NCBI RefSeq assembly: GCF_037325665.1
Contig: NC_090246.1
Coordinates: forward strand, 92,992,486-93,056,485
Origin: Littorina saxatilis
Taxonomy: Eukaryota > Mollusca > Gastropoda > Littorinimorpha > Littorinidae
Direction: 5' to 3'
DNA length: 64,000 nucleotides
The notes under the pieces were generated by a model that saw only the letters and a list, made by a program, of their open reading frames with translations, made no database searches and had not been told where the DNA came from. Positions 11,101-22,907 of this stretch are shown here, in pieces; the first letter of the stretch is position 1, and each line of letters starts with the position of its first letter. The position numbers and the translations under genes are program-made.

Positions 11101-13059
11101 TTAGACCGCGGTGTGAGTTCTCCATTCATGGTGCGCTGATGATTTATTTCCGATAGCGGGAGGTGGGATTCTTTTCACTGGACAATTCGTAGAAAATGAG
11201 ATGTGTACTGACAATGTGATGGACTGACCAGGAAATATCAAACCTCTTATCTACTGAGATGTTTTATCTTTGGTTCTTTGCAGCTGTGCTGTCTATATAG
11301 TCTGATTTGTGGTGTTTGTTTTATCAAATTCTTCAGACTTCTCCATAGCTTCTATGTAGCTTTATGTCCTTAATATTTTCGTCAGGTTTTTGGGTCTTTT
11401 GGACATTATAATCAAAAATGCAGAATATATATGACAATGACGAATAATAACTTAATACTGGCGATTGTACATAATTGTCATGAATACTTGTTTGTTTGCT
11501 GGCTTTTTTGGAGGTTTTTTTCTGTCATTTTTTTTCTTTGTTTGTTTCTTTCTGCATTTGTTTCTTTGTTTCTTTCTGTCTTTTTCTATCTGTCTTTGTT
11601 TCTTTCTTTCTTTCCTTCTCTAAGTCTTTTTTCATTTTTGTCTCAGCTCGTTTGTCTGTTGCAAAGAGGTAATTAAAACTTAATCGCTGCATCATATTGA
11701 TGTGTTCTTTCTCCTTCTTTATCACTCACTCACTCCACACTTCCCTCCAACTCTTTTCTTCCCAGAACCAATCATTATCCACTGTATCATTCCACAAGGA
11801 AGTTTAAGTTTAAAGTAGCTGACTTAGTGAATGTACAGCGCCCAAAGTAGACTAAACACAGAGATGTTTTGAGCTAAAGAAAATGAACATGTGTCGTACT
11901 AAATCTTTGTTCGCCAAATGAATGACCTTGTCAAAGGGGAAAGCTTCTAACCACAATTCTTTTTTGTCTTCATCGATGTTTCCCCAGCGTTGTTTTTTTC
12001 CAACGTCAGTGCATGTGTTTCGTGAAGTCAAAACAAACATTCTTTTTAAAATGTATGTGTCGTTCTGTGAAGTGTCAGTGCAAGTGTATGAATTACAAGG
12101 ACTTTGCTTCAAAACTTCAGTGGCATACTTGTTGTTCCGTGATGTGCTGTCTCTTTTTTTATGGTTTATTATTGTTGTTGATAAAGGTGGACATGGTGAT
12201 GGTGGGAGAAACTGTTTGGATGTAGTCGTCGTCGTTGTTGTCCTTGTTTCTGGTGGTGTTAATGGCGGTGGCTGTGTTGTTGTTGAAACTATCATTGTCG
12301 TTATCAATGTCATTGATTCTACTCTTAATGCTGCTGGTACCGCTGTATTGAACGCTTTTTTTTTTTAATCTCATTCTTAAGTCTTTCTTTCGTTCTTTTT
12401 TTCTGTCTTTCTTCCTTGCTTTTCTCCTAATTCTTCCTTTCCTCCTAATTCTTCCTTTCTGTATTCATCGCCTTATTTTCTTTTCATGTCTCTTTCTTTT
12501 TTCCTTACTTACCTTTTTGTCCTTTTCTTTCTCTCGTCCATCCTCCCTCCCTTCCTTCCTTTCTTTCTTTCTTTTCTTTCTCTATGGAATCCACAAGATC
12601 AACAACAGAAGCTCAGCACAGCACAGCACTGCAAGACGCTTCGTATCTCTAGGTCAGAAGAGCTCCGTGCCGACACCCCGTCCCATAATGCATGGCGCAC
12701 ACAGCTGTCGGCAGACGACATTCGGGGCGTCGAACAGTGATCGCAGCAAGCTTCGAGACCCAGTGATTTACTGATCAGCAGCACGCCGCTTCCAGACATT
12801 TGCAGCAAAGGCAATGAAACACCGCGGAATCGCCGTAGGTGGGGTTATACTTCGATGTCCCTCTGCGTCCATATCGTGAATGTTGACGTGGAGCTATATA
12901 GATCTATTTGTACAGGATGTGCGAGTGCTTCGTGTGCAAGCCCTTCGACAACAATGGGTTTCAAAGGGTTTCATTGTTTTCTAAAAAGAGAAAGAACAGG
13001 CAGATCTTTTGATGAGTATTTTCCTTTTCATTTGAGACAAATTGTATTTAGTTGTATAT
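11101..13059. other. No gene recognised
   Basis: Unique-looking sequence with pyrimidine-rich tracts (about 11510-11630 and 12380-12580). The 153-codon minus-strand frame at 11852-12313 and its plus-strand partner include low-complexity Thr/Val-rich parts and show no recognisable domain. Confidence 0.45.
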
Positions 13060-13140
13060 ATATATCGTGTTGTGTTTTGACTGAACTTGTAAAGCGCTTC
13101 GAGCTGTGGAGAAGCGCTATATAAATGTTTCATTTTTTAT
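13060..13140 (+). mobile_element. LINE/SINE 3' terminus of the L2/CR1 kind
   Basis: TTGTAAAGCGCTTCGAGCTG followed by a GAAGCGCTATATAAATG word is the conserved 3' hairpin end of many CR1/L2-clade LINEs and the SINEs that use them. The body upstream (12840-13060) is not recognisable. Confidence 0.55.
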
Positions 13141-13593
13141 TTATTTAATCTTAGGGAGAACTTTTGGAAAATAATGAAGAAGTTATTTCTTGACACCCCC
13201 CCCCCCCCCCTCCCCCTACCACCCCTCCCCAATCCCTATTTTGTCCAATAGCAATATCATGAATGTTACGCATAACAGGGCAGGCCTTCCAGAAGTAGGT
13301 TAGGTCCATGGGAGGAACTCTTTAAAGCTTTTTGGCCCAAACTTCGTTTAAAAAAAAGACAAAAGAAGACAAAATACGAGAAGAATTATTAAGGCTCGAA
13401 GAAGGAAAAATCCCCTGCTCACGTTTCTTTTAATACTCATCTTTCGCAAACTCACGTCGTCTCAGGCAAATTCACAAACATTTTTGTCAGATGTATACTT
13501 TTTAGAAATGATCTTAATATGGGGAAGGGGGAGAGGGTCAGTCGACACACATGCAACCACGCACGCACGCACGCACGCACAGAAACACACTCA

Positions 13594-13648
<55 letters not shown>

Positions 13649-13822
13649 CGTACAAACAAATACACACACCTGGACAACATATATCCATCTCTTTCTCGCT
13701 CTCTCCCTCTCCCTCTCCCTCTTGCCCCTTCCGCTCTCTCTCTCTCTACCTCCCTTTAACTTTTATTTAAAACTTTTTTAATTTTATCATTGTGTGTCTA
13801 TGCGTCCCAAGGACAGATTGTA
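13141..13822. other. No gene recognised; CA and CT tracts
   Basis: Poly-C at 13195-13215, a GCAC/CA tract at 13560-13650 and CT-rich sequence at 13690-13750. The remainder looks unique. Confidence 0.5.
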
Positions 13823-14545
13823 AACAAGTCGCGTAAGGCGAAAATACAATATTTAGTCAAGTAGCTGCCATTTTTCAGCAAGACCGTATACTCGTAGCAT
13901 CGTCAGTCCACCGCTCATGGCAAAGGCAGTGAAATTGACAAGAAGAGCGGGGTAGTAGTTGCGCTAAGAAGGATAGCACGCTTTTATGTACGTCTCTTTG
14001 TTTTAACTTTCTGAGCGTGTTTTTAATCCAAACATATCATATCTATATGTTTTTGGAATCAGGAACCGACAAGGAATAAGATAAGTGTTTTTAAATTGAT
14101 TTGGACAATTTAATTTTGATAATAATTTTTATATATTTAATTTTCAGAGCTTGTTTTTAATCCGAATATAACATATTTATATGTTTTTGGAATCAGCAAA
14201 TGATGGAGAATAAGATAAACGTAAATTTGGATCGTTTTATAAATTTTTATTTTTTTTTACAATTTTCAGATTTTTAATGACCAAAGTCATTAATTAATTT
14301 TTAAGCCACCAAGCTGAAATGCAGTACCGAAGTCCGGGCTTCGTCAAAGATTACTTGACCAAAATTTCAACCAATTTGGTTGAAAAATGAGGGCGTGACA
14401 GTGCCGCCTCAACTTTCACGAAAAGCCGGATATGACGTCATCAAAGACATTTATCAAAAAAATGAAAAAAACGTTCGGGGATTTCATACCCAGGAACTCT
14501 CATGTCAAATTTCATAAAGATCGGTCCAGTAGTTTAGTCTGAATC

Positions 14546-14596
<51 letters not shown>

Positions 14597-14682
14597 GCAC
14601 ACACGCACGCACATACACCACGACCCTCGTTTCGATTCCCCCTCGATGTTAAAATATTTAGTCAAAACTTGACTAAATATAA
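13823..14682 (+). repeat. Repeat A, copy 3
   Basis: Complete by comparison with the other copies, from AACAAGTCGCGTAAGG to the TTTAGTCAAAACTTGACTAA hairpin. It lacks the segment between TTTAGTCAAG and the GCAAGACCGTATACTCGTAG word that copy 1 has, as does copy 6, so these two form a subfamily. Confidence 0.85.
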
Positions 14683-15955
14683 TAACGGACCCACGGGTTA
14701 GACAAAAAGAACAAGTCGCGTAAGGCGAAAATACAACATTTAGTCAAGCTCAGTCGAACTCACAGAATGAAACTGAACCGTCGGGCTTCAATTAGCTTTG
14801 GTCGGGCCACAGGCGGAAGGTATCGTTCACTGGACCACCACAATCATAGCAAGACTACAATGTATGTTACTCAGCTTCGAGTCTTCTGTGTTCTTGGAGT
14901 CGCTTCCTGGGGAAACAAATATTTTTCAAGACGGTTTGCCTCTTCCTAGTCTGTGTAAGGTCAAATAAATACAGTTGAATGATTGTTTTAACTATAATTA
15001 TGTACCTTTAATTTTCAGCTGCCGTCCGCTGCAGGTTTGTTTTATCCATCATTTGGACGAATCTTCGTTTGCTAACCGCTACCACGAATCATTGGAAAAA
15101 TCATGTATGCCGCACCGAATATGCATACCAGCGCTCACTGGTCTAAAACATATGTAAGTATTGCGCAGCAAAGGGAAGGTACCCACAGGACTTTCACTGT
15201 TTTATTTATGGAAATAGTCATCGAATATCCGGTTATTAACCAATGAGCGCATCGGACTACTATCTCCTCGGAGTTACAACCGTTCAGCCCTATTCAGGAT
15301 CTAAGTGATATGCCGACGACAGACACGTTTGGTCGCACAGAATACGGTTTAAAAACATGCGGCGGACAGGCAGCTAAACATAAAAGGTACAGATAGTTAG
15401 AACATTCATTCATCCTGGTACGTGTATTTGTAAAGATACGAAAGTCCTTGACATTGGCATTTATATTTTGCATATTTTTTTTCTGAAGTAGGGGGCGGGC
15501 TCAAAATATGGACCGGCTCCTAATATGGACCACCTCCTGATCTGGAAAACTAACGGCGGTAGAGCGCTCAAAAAGGTTTTATTCGCTGTATTCAACCTCT
15601 CTGGATTACTTGCACATGTCAAAACAGTTGCAGAAACACAAATCTCAAAACCGTTAAGCTTTTTCTCTTTTTTTCACTTTTGGCAGCGTTCACTCTAAAT
15701 TTGCCGCCTAAAACGGACTCGTTTCTGTCCACAGCCAAAGCTTTTATCACACAAAAATTTCTATATATGACAGCTAAGACCGTATTTGTTACATTTTAGC
15801 AGTGTTGACCCCGAGTTTCTACTGCAAACAAATAATAATAGCAAAACTCTCAAAGTATCTGCGAGTCCCCTTATATGGACCACCTTAAACAAATCGAAGA
15901 AAATAAAAGCTACGCTATTTTCATTCATTCATTAAGAAGCTTGCTGGAAATAACC

Positions 15956-16946
15956 TTCTTCTTCTTCTTCTTCTTCGTCGTTCGCTGTTGTCTGTCATGT
16001 GAGCGTAGATGCGTTGTGCTGCCGTTACGCGCCTGACAAGTCAGGCCCAGCACATCCGACTTCAGCTTGTTTTTATATCAGAGTGTTCGCTCTCCTAGAT
16101 TGATTGCTTTACCGGGCTGCCGAGTTCAATCTACCCGTTTTCTGGATGGCCGTCGCATCTTCCGCATCCATGCTGACGCCCTGAGCTGTCCAGTCTGCTG
16201 TTGTATTCGCCTTCGGTGCCAGGTTGTGGGCATATCTGTCCTGTTGCCACCTCTGCCGGATGTGTTCCCCTAGCAAGTTGGATGTGACATGGGGGTGACA
16301 TGGGGGTTTCAGCTAATGGGTCCAACCCCCCAGGTTTGTCTTCAGAGTTTTCCTTCTCCTAGGAATGCTGCCTACCTTGGCTAACAAGTCGTTCCTACCC
16401 AGCGCTTGTCAGTGGAAGCAGCAGTAACATGGGGCATCCTCGTCCGCCCAGCCAGCCGTTGGGAGCAAGCTCCTCGTCCGCCTGTCTGACCGTTGGGATG
16501 GGTGACTAGACGTCCTCTTCCGCCTTCGCTGCCGTTGGGAGTTCACTCTCCTCTTCCGCCAGTTCCGCCGTTGGGATGTCTAGTCTTGGTATTTCACCCA
16601 TACCTGGGGATTTGTTTCATGGGCACCAGGGCGTATCCACACACGGGTGGGCCTGCGTACCGCACGTACGGGGAAAATCTCCTCCGCGCCCTTGCATTTT
16701 AGCCTGGGAGCATAGGGCTCCCAGTTTCCACCCAACGCCACGTGGAGGCAATGCATAGGACTTGTTGGTGAGAGGCTAACCGGCAGAAGAGACCTACGCG
16801 GATGGCTGCTCTCTTTTCGACCGGTGCTGCATGCAGCTTTGGCTAGCCAGCGATGAAGGCTGAAAGCGGATGCGACACTTAAGCACATGTATGTCAACGC
16901 CAACACGCTTGAGACGCATCACACAACCATTTGGGCTGGGTGGAAT
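15956..16946 (-). mobile_element. Retro-insertion with (GAA)n tail
   Basis: Absent from the sister copy at 50699-51639, where the flanks join directly. On the minus strand it ends in (GAA)n, seen as TTC repeats at 15956-15978, so it is probably a LINE-mobilised insertion of 991 bp. The longest minus-strand frame (108 codons, 16580-16906) has no recognisable domain. No clear target duplication. Confidence 0.6.
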
Positions 16947-17168
16947 TATAACTAGCCCTAGAGATTTAAAAAAATATAACAAAAAGTCTTCTTTTTGTGG
17001 AAGTTGATAATTTCACTTATTTTCACGCTGTTTTTGATAAGCTTCCAGGTGTGCTTCAAATAATGCTCTCATCAACCCGAAACAGATAAATCTAAAGCAT
17101 ATTTTAATTAGTCTGACTTGTACACTAAGTTGTCTCATGTTATTTTGAAGTATAAAGGGCTTTTTACA

Positions 17169-17780
17169 CATCCTGACCTCAGGTGAAAATGAGTTCGGCT
17201 CATTCTCTTGAGTTTCCTTGTCTGGCAAGGAAACCGATTTTTTATTATTTTTTTTTTTTTTTTACATATTTAAAGCTTTTTGTAATGTATTATTGATATA
17301 AGCAGATTCGCGATCGTCGATAATGATTTTTCATGGTGTTTTGTAATGTTTAAATTACAAAGGAATTGATATGTAAGACAGTTTCAAGCGAGCTATTTTT
17401 TGCGGCTGTATTTACTGTGCAAACAACTCTAAATATGGCAAAAGTGTCACGTGATAATCACCGTTTGGTTTCGGCGCTCACTGGAGCAGACGATTTTTTT
17501 CTGTAACCAGTTGACAGCAGTCCCAAAATTTCGACCTTTTTGACCTTAGAACGATGTCTTTATCATAACTGTGAAGAACAGAACGGAGATCACTGTCGAA
17601 GTCGGCCAATCTGCAATCATTTTCGTTTCGCGAACACTGATCTCAAATTTAGATCAGTGCTCGCGAAAATTATATGGGAGATAACTCTGTATTCCTAGTT
17701 TTGATAGAATCGCGTAGGACTGTCGCGTCCGGTCAGAGAGATAACTGGCGATAGCCGTTGAGCGATGACTGATCAGAATG
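17169..17780 (+). mobile_element. 612-bp insertion element (family K), copy 1
   Basis: Flanked by CTTTTTACA at 17160-17168 and 17781-17789 (10 bp if the preceding G counts); the sister MITE at 50699 has this word once. A second copy lies at 56097-56745. No terminal inverted repeats and no tail are visible, and there is no open frame. An internal palindrome near 17627-17668 pairs TTCGCGAACACTGATCT with its complement. Confidence 0.75.
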
Positions 17781-18548
17781 CTTTTTACAGTGATTCGTGA
17801 AGGCCGCTTCACTGGTCCATATTAGGCGCCCAGGCTCCATTTGTGTTTTTTTTCTGTATTTAATTTTTGCTGAATGTTTATCAAAGCTTTTTCACTCTAA
17901 TTAGGCCTAACGGTTAACCTAAGAGAGAAGGACTACCAAACACAAAATGAAACTTCTTCGCAAGAAAACAAGCTAGTTATCAGCATGAAACAAAAAGTGG
18001 TCCATATTAGGAGCCCTTCCCCTAAGTGGAGCAAGACTCGAAGCTGAGTGAAATACCTTGAAGTCTTACTATGATAGTGGTGGTCCAGTGAACGATACCT
18101 TCCGCCTGTGGTCGGGCGTCAATCCACGATGACGACCTCGAAGTTTCAAATGGAAGCATGTTAATGTGTAAATATGTAAGCTTATATGTTTTTGAATTCA
18201 GGAGAAATTGAGGAATACGATGCAATCATTTTAAAATCTGTTACTAAAAAAAAAATCGATTTTAATGACAACTTTAATAAACAAACTAAATAACTAATTT
18301 TGACGCTGCCGAGCTGAAATTCAATCCCTTAAACCGGATGTCGTCGAACATTAATGGACCAAAATGTCAATCAATTTGATTGAAAAAAATGAGGGCGTGA
18401 CAGTGCAGCCTCAACTTTCATGAAAAGCCGGACATGACGTCATCAAAGACATTTATCGAAAAAATTAAAAACAAGTCCGGGGAGATACCCAAGACCTCTC
18501 ATGTGAAATTTTGTGAAGATCAGTCCGGTAGTTTTCTCTGAATCGCTC

Positions 18549-18611
<63 letters not shown>

Positions 18612-18956
18612 CACACACACCACAACCCTCATCTCGATTCCCCGTCTATGTTAAAACATTTAGTCAAAACTTGACTAAATGTAACAAGGCACAATTCTTC
18701 CCGTGTAAACGATTCGGCTTACAATCTCAGATTTGGCCATGGCATAAAACTATTCTTCCATTCGTGGGTTTTAATGAAATAATTCATTAAAAAAAAATCC
18801 AATTCTTCACAAGAATCGGTCCGGATGTTGATTCTGATGGGTCCAAATTGAGGGATGGTCTTATCCCATGTAATCTGGTGAGAACCGAGTGCGCAGAACT
18901 GCTGCCTTTAACTAATTAAATTAATTAGGGATTAAATAACCTTTCTTGGTTTGATT

Positions 18957-18959
18957 TGG

Positions 18960-19008
<49 letters not shown>

Positions 19009-19035
19009 GTTGTTGTTGTTGTTGTTGTTGTTGTT
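18957..19035 (+). repeat. (TTG)n microsatellite
   Basis: Trinucleotide TTG/GTT array with a single interruption. Confidence 0.9.
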
Positions 19036-19170
19036 TTCAATATTATTAGTTGTTTCTAATATGTTGACATGTCGAGAAAATAGATATCACCACGAGCCGG
19101 TAGAAGAATAATTCTTTTCTAATTTCGACCAAAAGAAATTTCGTAGCGACCTAGCGAATTAGACAGAACA

Positions 19171-19341
19171 ACAGGAGCTTGTATCCAACCACCGGTCGAT
19201 AATTATTTACTCCTGCATGCTTATTATTTACTGCTGCATGCTTACCTTACTAGTAGTAAGGAGACGGTATGGAATAAGGAGTAAATATATGGAATAAGGA
19301 GTAAATAATGATCGACCGGCGATTGGATACAAGCTCCTGTG
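19171..19341. mobile_element. Hairpin MITE, ~170 bp
   Basis: Long terminal inverted repeats begin ACAGGAGCTTGTATCCAACC at 19171 and end in the complement at 19340, giving a foldback of about 40 paired bases per side. The flanking 9-mer GACAGAACA occurs at 19162-19170 and 19342-19350, offset by one base. A 9-bp duplication would fit a Mutator-like driver. Confidence 0.75.
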
Positions 19342-19512
19342 GACAGAACAGTGGCAATGGTGACTGGATCGCTCCTATCTGATTATGCCTGTCAGTCAAA
19401 GCATGCTCGGGACCTGGGTCTGCCAATCACTCACCTGACGTGATGAATATTACCGGGTGAAATACGCTCACACAAAAATCTCACAATATATAACCAAGTT
19501 GAACATGCGTTT

Positions 19513-19893
19513 GGGGCGGGGATGTAGCTCAGTCGGTAGCGCGCTGGATTTGTATCCAGTTGGCCGCTGTCAGCGTGAGTTCGTCCCCACGTTCGGCGAG
19601 AGATTTATTTCTCAGAGTCAACTTTGTGTGCAGACTCTCCTCGGTGTCCGAACACCCCCGTGTGTACACGCAAGCACAAGACCAAGTGCGCACCAAAAAG
19701 ATCCTGTAATCCATGTCAGAGTTCGGTGGGTTATAGAAACACGAAAATACCCAGCATGCTTCCTCCGAAAACGGCGTATGGCTGCCTAAATGGCGGGGTA
19801 AAAACGGTCATACACGTAAAATTCCACTCGTGCAAAAAACACGAGTGTACGTGGGAGTTTCAGCCCACGAACGCAGAAGAAGAAGAAGAAGAA
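19513..19893 (+). mobile_element. tRNA-derived SINE with (GAA)n tail
   Basis: A box (TAGCTCAGTCGGTAGCGC) near 19526 and a degenerate B box near 19578. The body has GTATGGCTGCCTAAATGGCG, a TCATACACGTAAAATTCCAC word and a (GAA)n tail. A perfect 12-bp target duplication, GAACATGCGTTT, lies at 19501-19512 and 19894-19905, so the element is complete. Confidence 0.9.
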
Positions 19894-19905
19894 GAACATG
19901 CGTTT

Positions 19906-20332
19906 CAGTTGCTTCGATTTTTTTTTCCACCAGAGAGCGACAGATTTAGAATTGACAGAAAGGGAATGATGTAATGATATATTTGTTGTAAATTGAGTGA
20001 CGCAAATTTACTTGATTCTTCAGAACTTTAAATTGACAATGACATTTTCAAGTGAGCATTTTGAGTTTCACTCTTTAGAATAAGTTACGCTGATATTGTT
20101 ATTTCAAATTGTCACTTCGTATTTTTAGCGTGATAAACAAAAAGGGTCCCCGCCTGACTGCTATAACATTAATCGGGTCACCTAAAATCTGTCCTGATTG
20201 GTCAAATAGCCATATGGTGCACTGAAATGGTAAAAAGAGTTGATAACAATTTTATGAGGTCGACAAACGCTAATTTTGTTTACGTCAACGCAACATATAG
20301 TTACTTTGGCATGCATTCCATTTCGCAAAGAC
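19906..20332. other. 3' flank of C1q gene 1; nothing recognised
   Basis: AT-rich sequence downstream of the stop codon of the minus-strand gene. No clear minus-strand AATAAA was found close to the stop. Confidence 0.4.
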
Positions 20333-20730
20333 TTAATCGGCAAGCAGCAAGAATCCAGAGAACGTGGTCAAACGCCATAATTCAAGGCGTGTATCTCCGT
20401 CGTTTTGACGAGCCCGGACTTTGTCGCCGACGTTGAGGTGAGAGGTAGCGAAGCAAGCTCCTTTGTCACGGAACACTCTCTTTCCTTCCGCAACGGCATA
20501 GTGAAGGGCCTTGTTGTTCTTCTCCAGTGCAATAACGACATAGTCGTGCGTGTTGTCGGATCTGAAGCTGAGATAGAATCCGTAATTCCCTGCCACAGGA
20601 GCGGTAAACACGCCTGTAGTCGCACTGTAGCCGCTTCCAGAGTTGGTGATGATGTTGCTGAATTTAATCACCCCTCCTTGGCCAATGTTCACCATGTCGT
20701 GGGCAAGCTGGAAAGCTGCACTGAAACCCA
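20333..20730 (-). CDS. C1q-domain protein gene 1, exon 2 (C1q domain)
   Basis: Encodes about 132 residues of a globular C1q domain, residues about 84-215 of the predicted 215-aa protein. Landmarks are the VGFSAAF start, FTAPVAGNYGFYLSFRSD in the middle, LNVGDKVRARQ, and FSGFLLL just before the TAA stop at 20333. This is the usual full length for the domain. The exon start is set by a strong acceptor on the minus strand (TGCTTGTTTTACTTTGCAG ending at 20731) and enters in phase 1, the first codon (Val) being shared with the donor at 22532. The open frame runs seven codons past the acceptor to a Met at 20755, but that part is intron. In molluscs such proteins are usually secreted, form trimers and act in pathogen recognition; that role is inferred from the family. 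Confidence 0.9.
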
Positions 20731-20767
20731 CTGCAAAGTAAAACAAGCAGCTCATTGTATTTTTCTT

Positions 20768-21290
20768 TATCCTACATACGTGAGAGAGACACCCGTGAGA
20801 TAATAATCGTTCAAATCACACGTGTGTATATCATGTAAATGAGGTCATGTCAAGCAAGTCTGGCAGGAACCTTTTTTTCTACTGCTTATGATGCCAAAGT
20901 CACCGAAACAAACGTCATTATAGAAAAAAAAATTGCGCTCAATAATTACCCTCGATGAATCTTTAGAACTAACACGTCACGCCACACTTTCAGAGTGACG
21001 TTTCTTTGCTTTGACGTAATAGATTGCAGAGGCTTTAGAAGAGATCGAGGTTCCAAAACAAGCGTCTTCAATTTAGCTGCCTCGAATACAGGACATTTTC
21101 AGTAACATACACGTAAGTACAGTATGTAGGATAAACAGAATACTACATGGCTTGCTGTCGTCGTACCAGATTTACACTCGTTGCTTTTTCAAATAGTGAA
21201 CAGCTCGCTTTCGCTCGCAGTTCAAATTTCTTTTAAACAACTCGTGTAAATCTGGTACGACACAGCAAGCCATGTAGTATTCTCTATGTA
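20768..21290 (-). mobile_element. Composite repeat T-H, uninterrupted copy
   Basis: Part T (about 20768-21132) has TATCCTACATA at one end and its complement at the other. Part H (about 21133-21290) is a hairpin whose arms begin AGAATACTACATGGCTTGCT. The same T and H with the same junction recur at 50537-51995, so they travel together. It lies in the intron of C1q gene 1, about 40 bp upstream of the exon 2 acceptor. The TA at 21123-21124 is the empty site of the MITE at 50699. Confidence 0.75.
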
Positions 21291-22531
21291 TCTCACACAC
21301 AGGCATGGGAATTGTCTGCCGATAGGCAAATTGTCGCCGAAATGTTTTTTTGTTCCGCCGAGAAAGCAAAAGTGTCCGCCGAAAAAATATATGGGGGAGG
21401 CAAAAATGGTTCTAAAAACTGAATTAAATGGCAAACTTGGAGCTCAGATGACACCAAATTGCACAATTTGGGTTCTTTGGAGAAACATATTTCCGGGGGG
21501 GGGGGGGGGGGGCGCATGCCCCCGGACCCTCCTGGTAAGACTAGGCGCTTCGCGCCGTCGACTTCGGTAGTCGAGACATCCAGATTTGCCTTCGTCAAAA
21601 GTTCGTGAGTTCCGATCTTCGCGAGTTTGTTGAAGTGGTGACGTCACATCCCGTCACGGTCACCACTTTCCAATTTCGGTCCAGATCTACGCGAAGTTCT
21701 TCGTGCGCGTTCGTCTGTTTTTCGAAACAGTGATGACGAGTAGTGTTATATATGACGAGTCTTTTTTATCGGAATATTCCAGACATCTGAATATGCTGGG
21801 TACACACGCAACACTGACAATTTTTTTCGATTTTTAGATTCATTCCTGTAAAATCTCCCAACTCTAAAACAAATAGGCCTAGTGGAAACAAGTGTCTTGT
21901 GCAAGAGAGATCAAGGGAGATAATTGGCAGGATATGTCGCCCGTCGACTCAAGTTCTGAGTTTTGTGTGGGTATCCGTGTTCATGCACTAGGCCTCCAAA
22001 ATGAACAGTTTACAGATGCACAGTCCACAGAAGCGTCGTAAAGATATTAAACTTTAACACTGCGCACATAAAACATATTTTTAACATTATGAAAAGGACT
22101 AAAAGTACTCGCGAAGATTGCTGACTGAGGTTCCAAGCACGCCTTTTTCACCACGCAGATACCGGTCTTCGGCAAGCAATGGTGGGCGAGAAAAACCAAG
22201 CGCATGCGCATTGAGGCACACAGTTAAAAATAGAGAGGAAATCCCCACCACCGACGAATGTTTAGGTTGAATCTGGATGTCCCTACTACTTACACAAATT
22301 CGGCCTTTTTTACTTTTTTCAATTCCCAAGCCTGTATACATCCAAGAGGTGTCATTTGACGCTGTTACACATCGCCGAAAACTCTGCCGTCATTTCCGAA
22401 GATATGCCGAATGTTTTTTTTATGCGCGAGAAAATTGACGCCAAGGACTGATGTAATGGTCGAACTTTTTCTGTCCTTTTCGGCAAAATTGCTGGAGAAA
22501 TAAGGCCTAACAACAGCCCTGACATTCTTAC
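21291..22531. other. Intron of C1q gene 1, remaining part
   Basis: From the T-H repeat to the gene 1 donor. Contains a poly-G run at 21495-21512 and otherwise unique-looking sequence. Overlapping short frames on both strands near 21286-21650 have no recognisable domain. Confidence 0.5.
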
Positions 22532-22781
22532 CATGTTTCATCAGCTTGGACTGCATTGTCTGCATCACTGCTGATTGTTGCTTCACAGTGTTCCCCATCG
22601 ACGTCATAGTGTGGTCCATCGACGTCACTTTAGCCTGCAGGGTTTGGATCACTGCCGACTGCTGTTGAATGACGTGCTGCAACTCTGGCATATTGATGTC
22701 ATCTGATCGTTTTCGGATCGCATTTACTGTGGACGAGACGGAGCAAGCAAAAAGCATGCAGCACGTAATTAAGGAAAACAT
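22532..22781 (-). CDS. C1q-domain protein gene 1, exon 1 (signal + stalk)
   Basis: Starts at ATG 22781 and encodes 83 residues plus one base. Residues 1-21 form a hydrophobic signal peptide (MFSLITCCMLFACSVSSTVNA), followed by a basic RKR and SDD. Residues about 32-83 are a short coiled coil with two copies of the motif QQSAVIQTLQAKV / QQSAVMQTMQSKL, 28 residues apart. The donor is CATG followed by GTAAGAATGT (intron begins 22531), in phase 1. Joined to 20730-20333 it gives signal peptide, stalk and C1q domain, 215 aa, with a 1.8-kb intron. The open frame continues past the donor for 55 codons, but the splice match to exon 2 is preferred. A 55-bp tandem array lies 130-400 bp upstream. Confidence 0.85.
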
Positions 22782-22907
22782 GATGTTGCAGCACAGAGCA
22801 TTGGCTTAGATTGTAGAAAACGTACTCTGTTGGTGCTTTAGGTAGTAGGTCTATATGCAAGGGCATGTTCACATGCACGTACCCATACTGATTGTGTTAT
22901 CTTCTGT

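Larger units (their letters stand above)
15491..18022 (-). mobile_element. TA-flanked MITE (family M), interrupted copy
   Basis: Ends read GGGGGCGGGCTC and GAGCCCTTCCCC, with the repeated ATATGGACC / GGTCCATAT words just inside. TA lies immediately outside each end (15489-15490 and 18023-18024). It is colinear, in opposite orientation, with the shorter copy at 50699-51639. It carries two later insertions (15956-16946 and 17169-17780). No open frame. A TA target fits a Tc1/mariner-type driver. Confidence 0.8.
14808..18110. mobile_element. DNA transposon remnant with ~77-bp TIRs
   Basis: Terminal inverted repeats begin CACAGGCGGAAGGTATCGTT at 14808 and run about 77 bp with few mismatches, to the GCTTCGAGTCTT words near 14875 and 18035. 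The flanking 7-mer GTCGGGC occurs at 14801-14807 and 18111-18117, or 8 bp if a preceding G is counted, which fits a hAT-like duplication. With the inner MITE removed the element is about 770 bp and has no transposase frame, so it is non-autonomous. Confidence 0.8.
14709..18684 (+). repeat. Repeat A, copy 4, interrupted by nested elements
   Basis: The left piece is 14709-14807 (AACAAGTCGCGTAAGG onward) and the right piece is 18111-18684, ending in the usual hairpin after a long CA tract (18547-18625). The two pieces are separated by the 3.3-kb element at 14808-18110. It is the most diverged repeat A copy here. Confidence 0.75.

Noticed and set aside
20731-20755. The Met at 20755 as the true start of C1q gene 1
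   Set aside because: A strong acceptor lies at 20731 and exon 22532-22781 supplies a signal peptide and stalk in matching phase.
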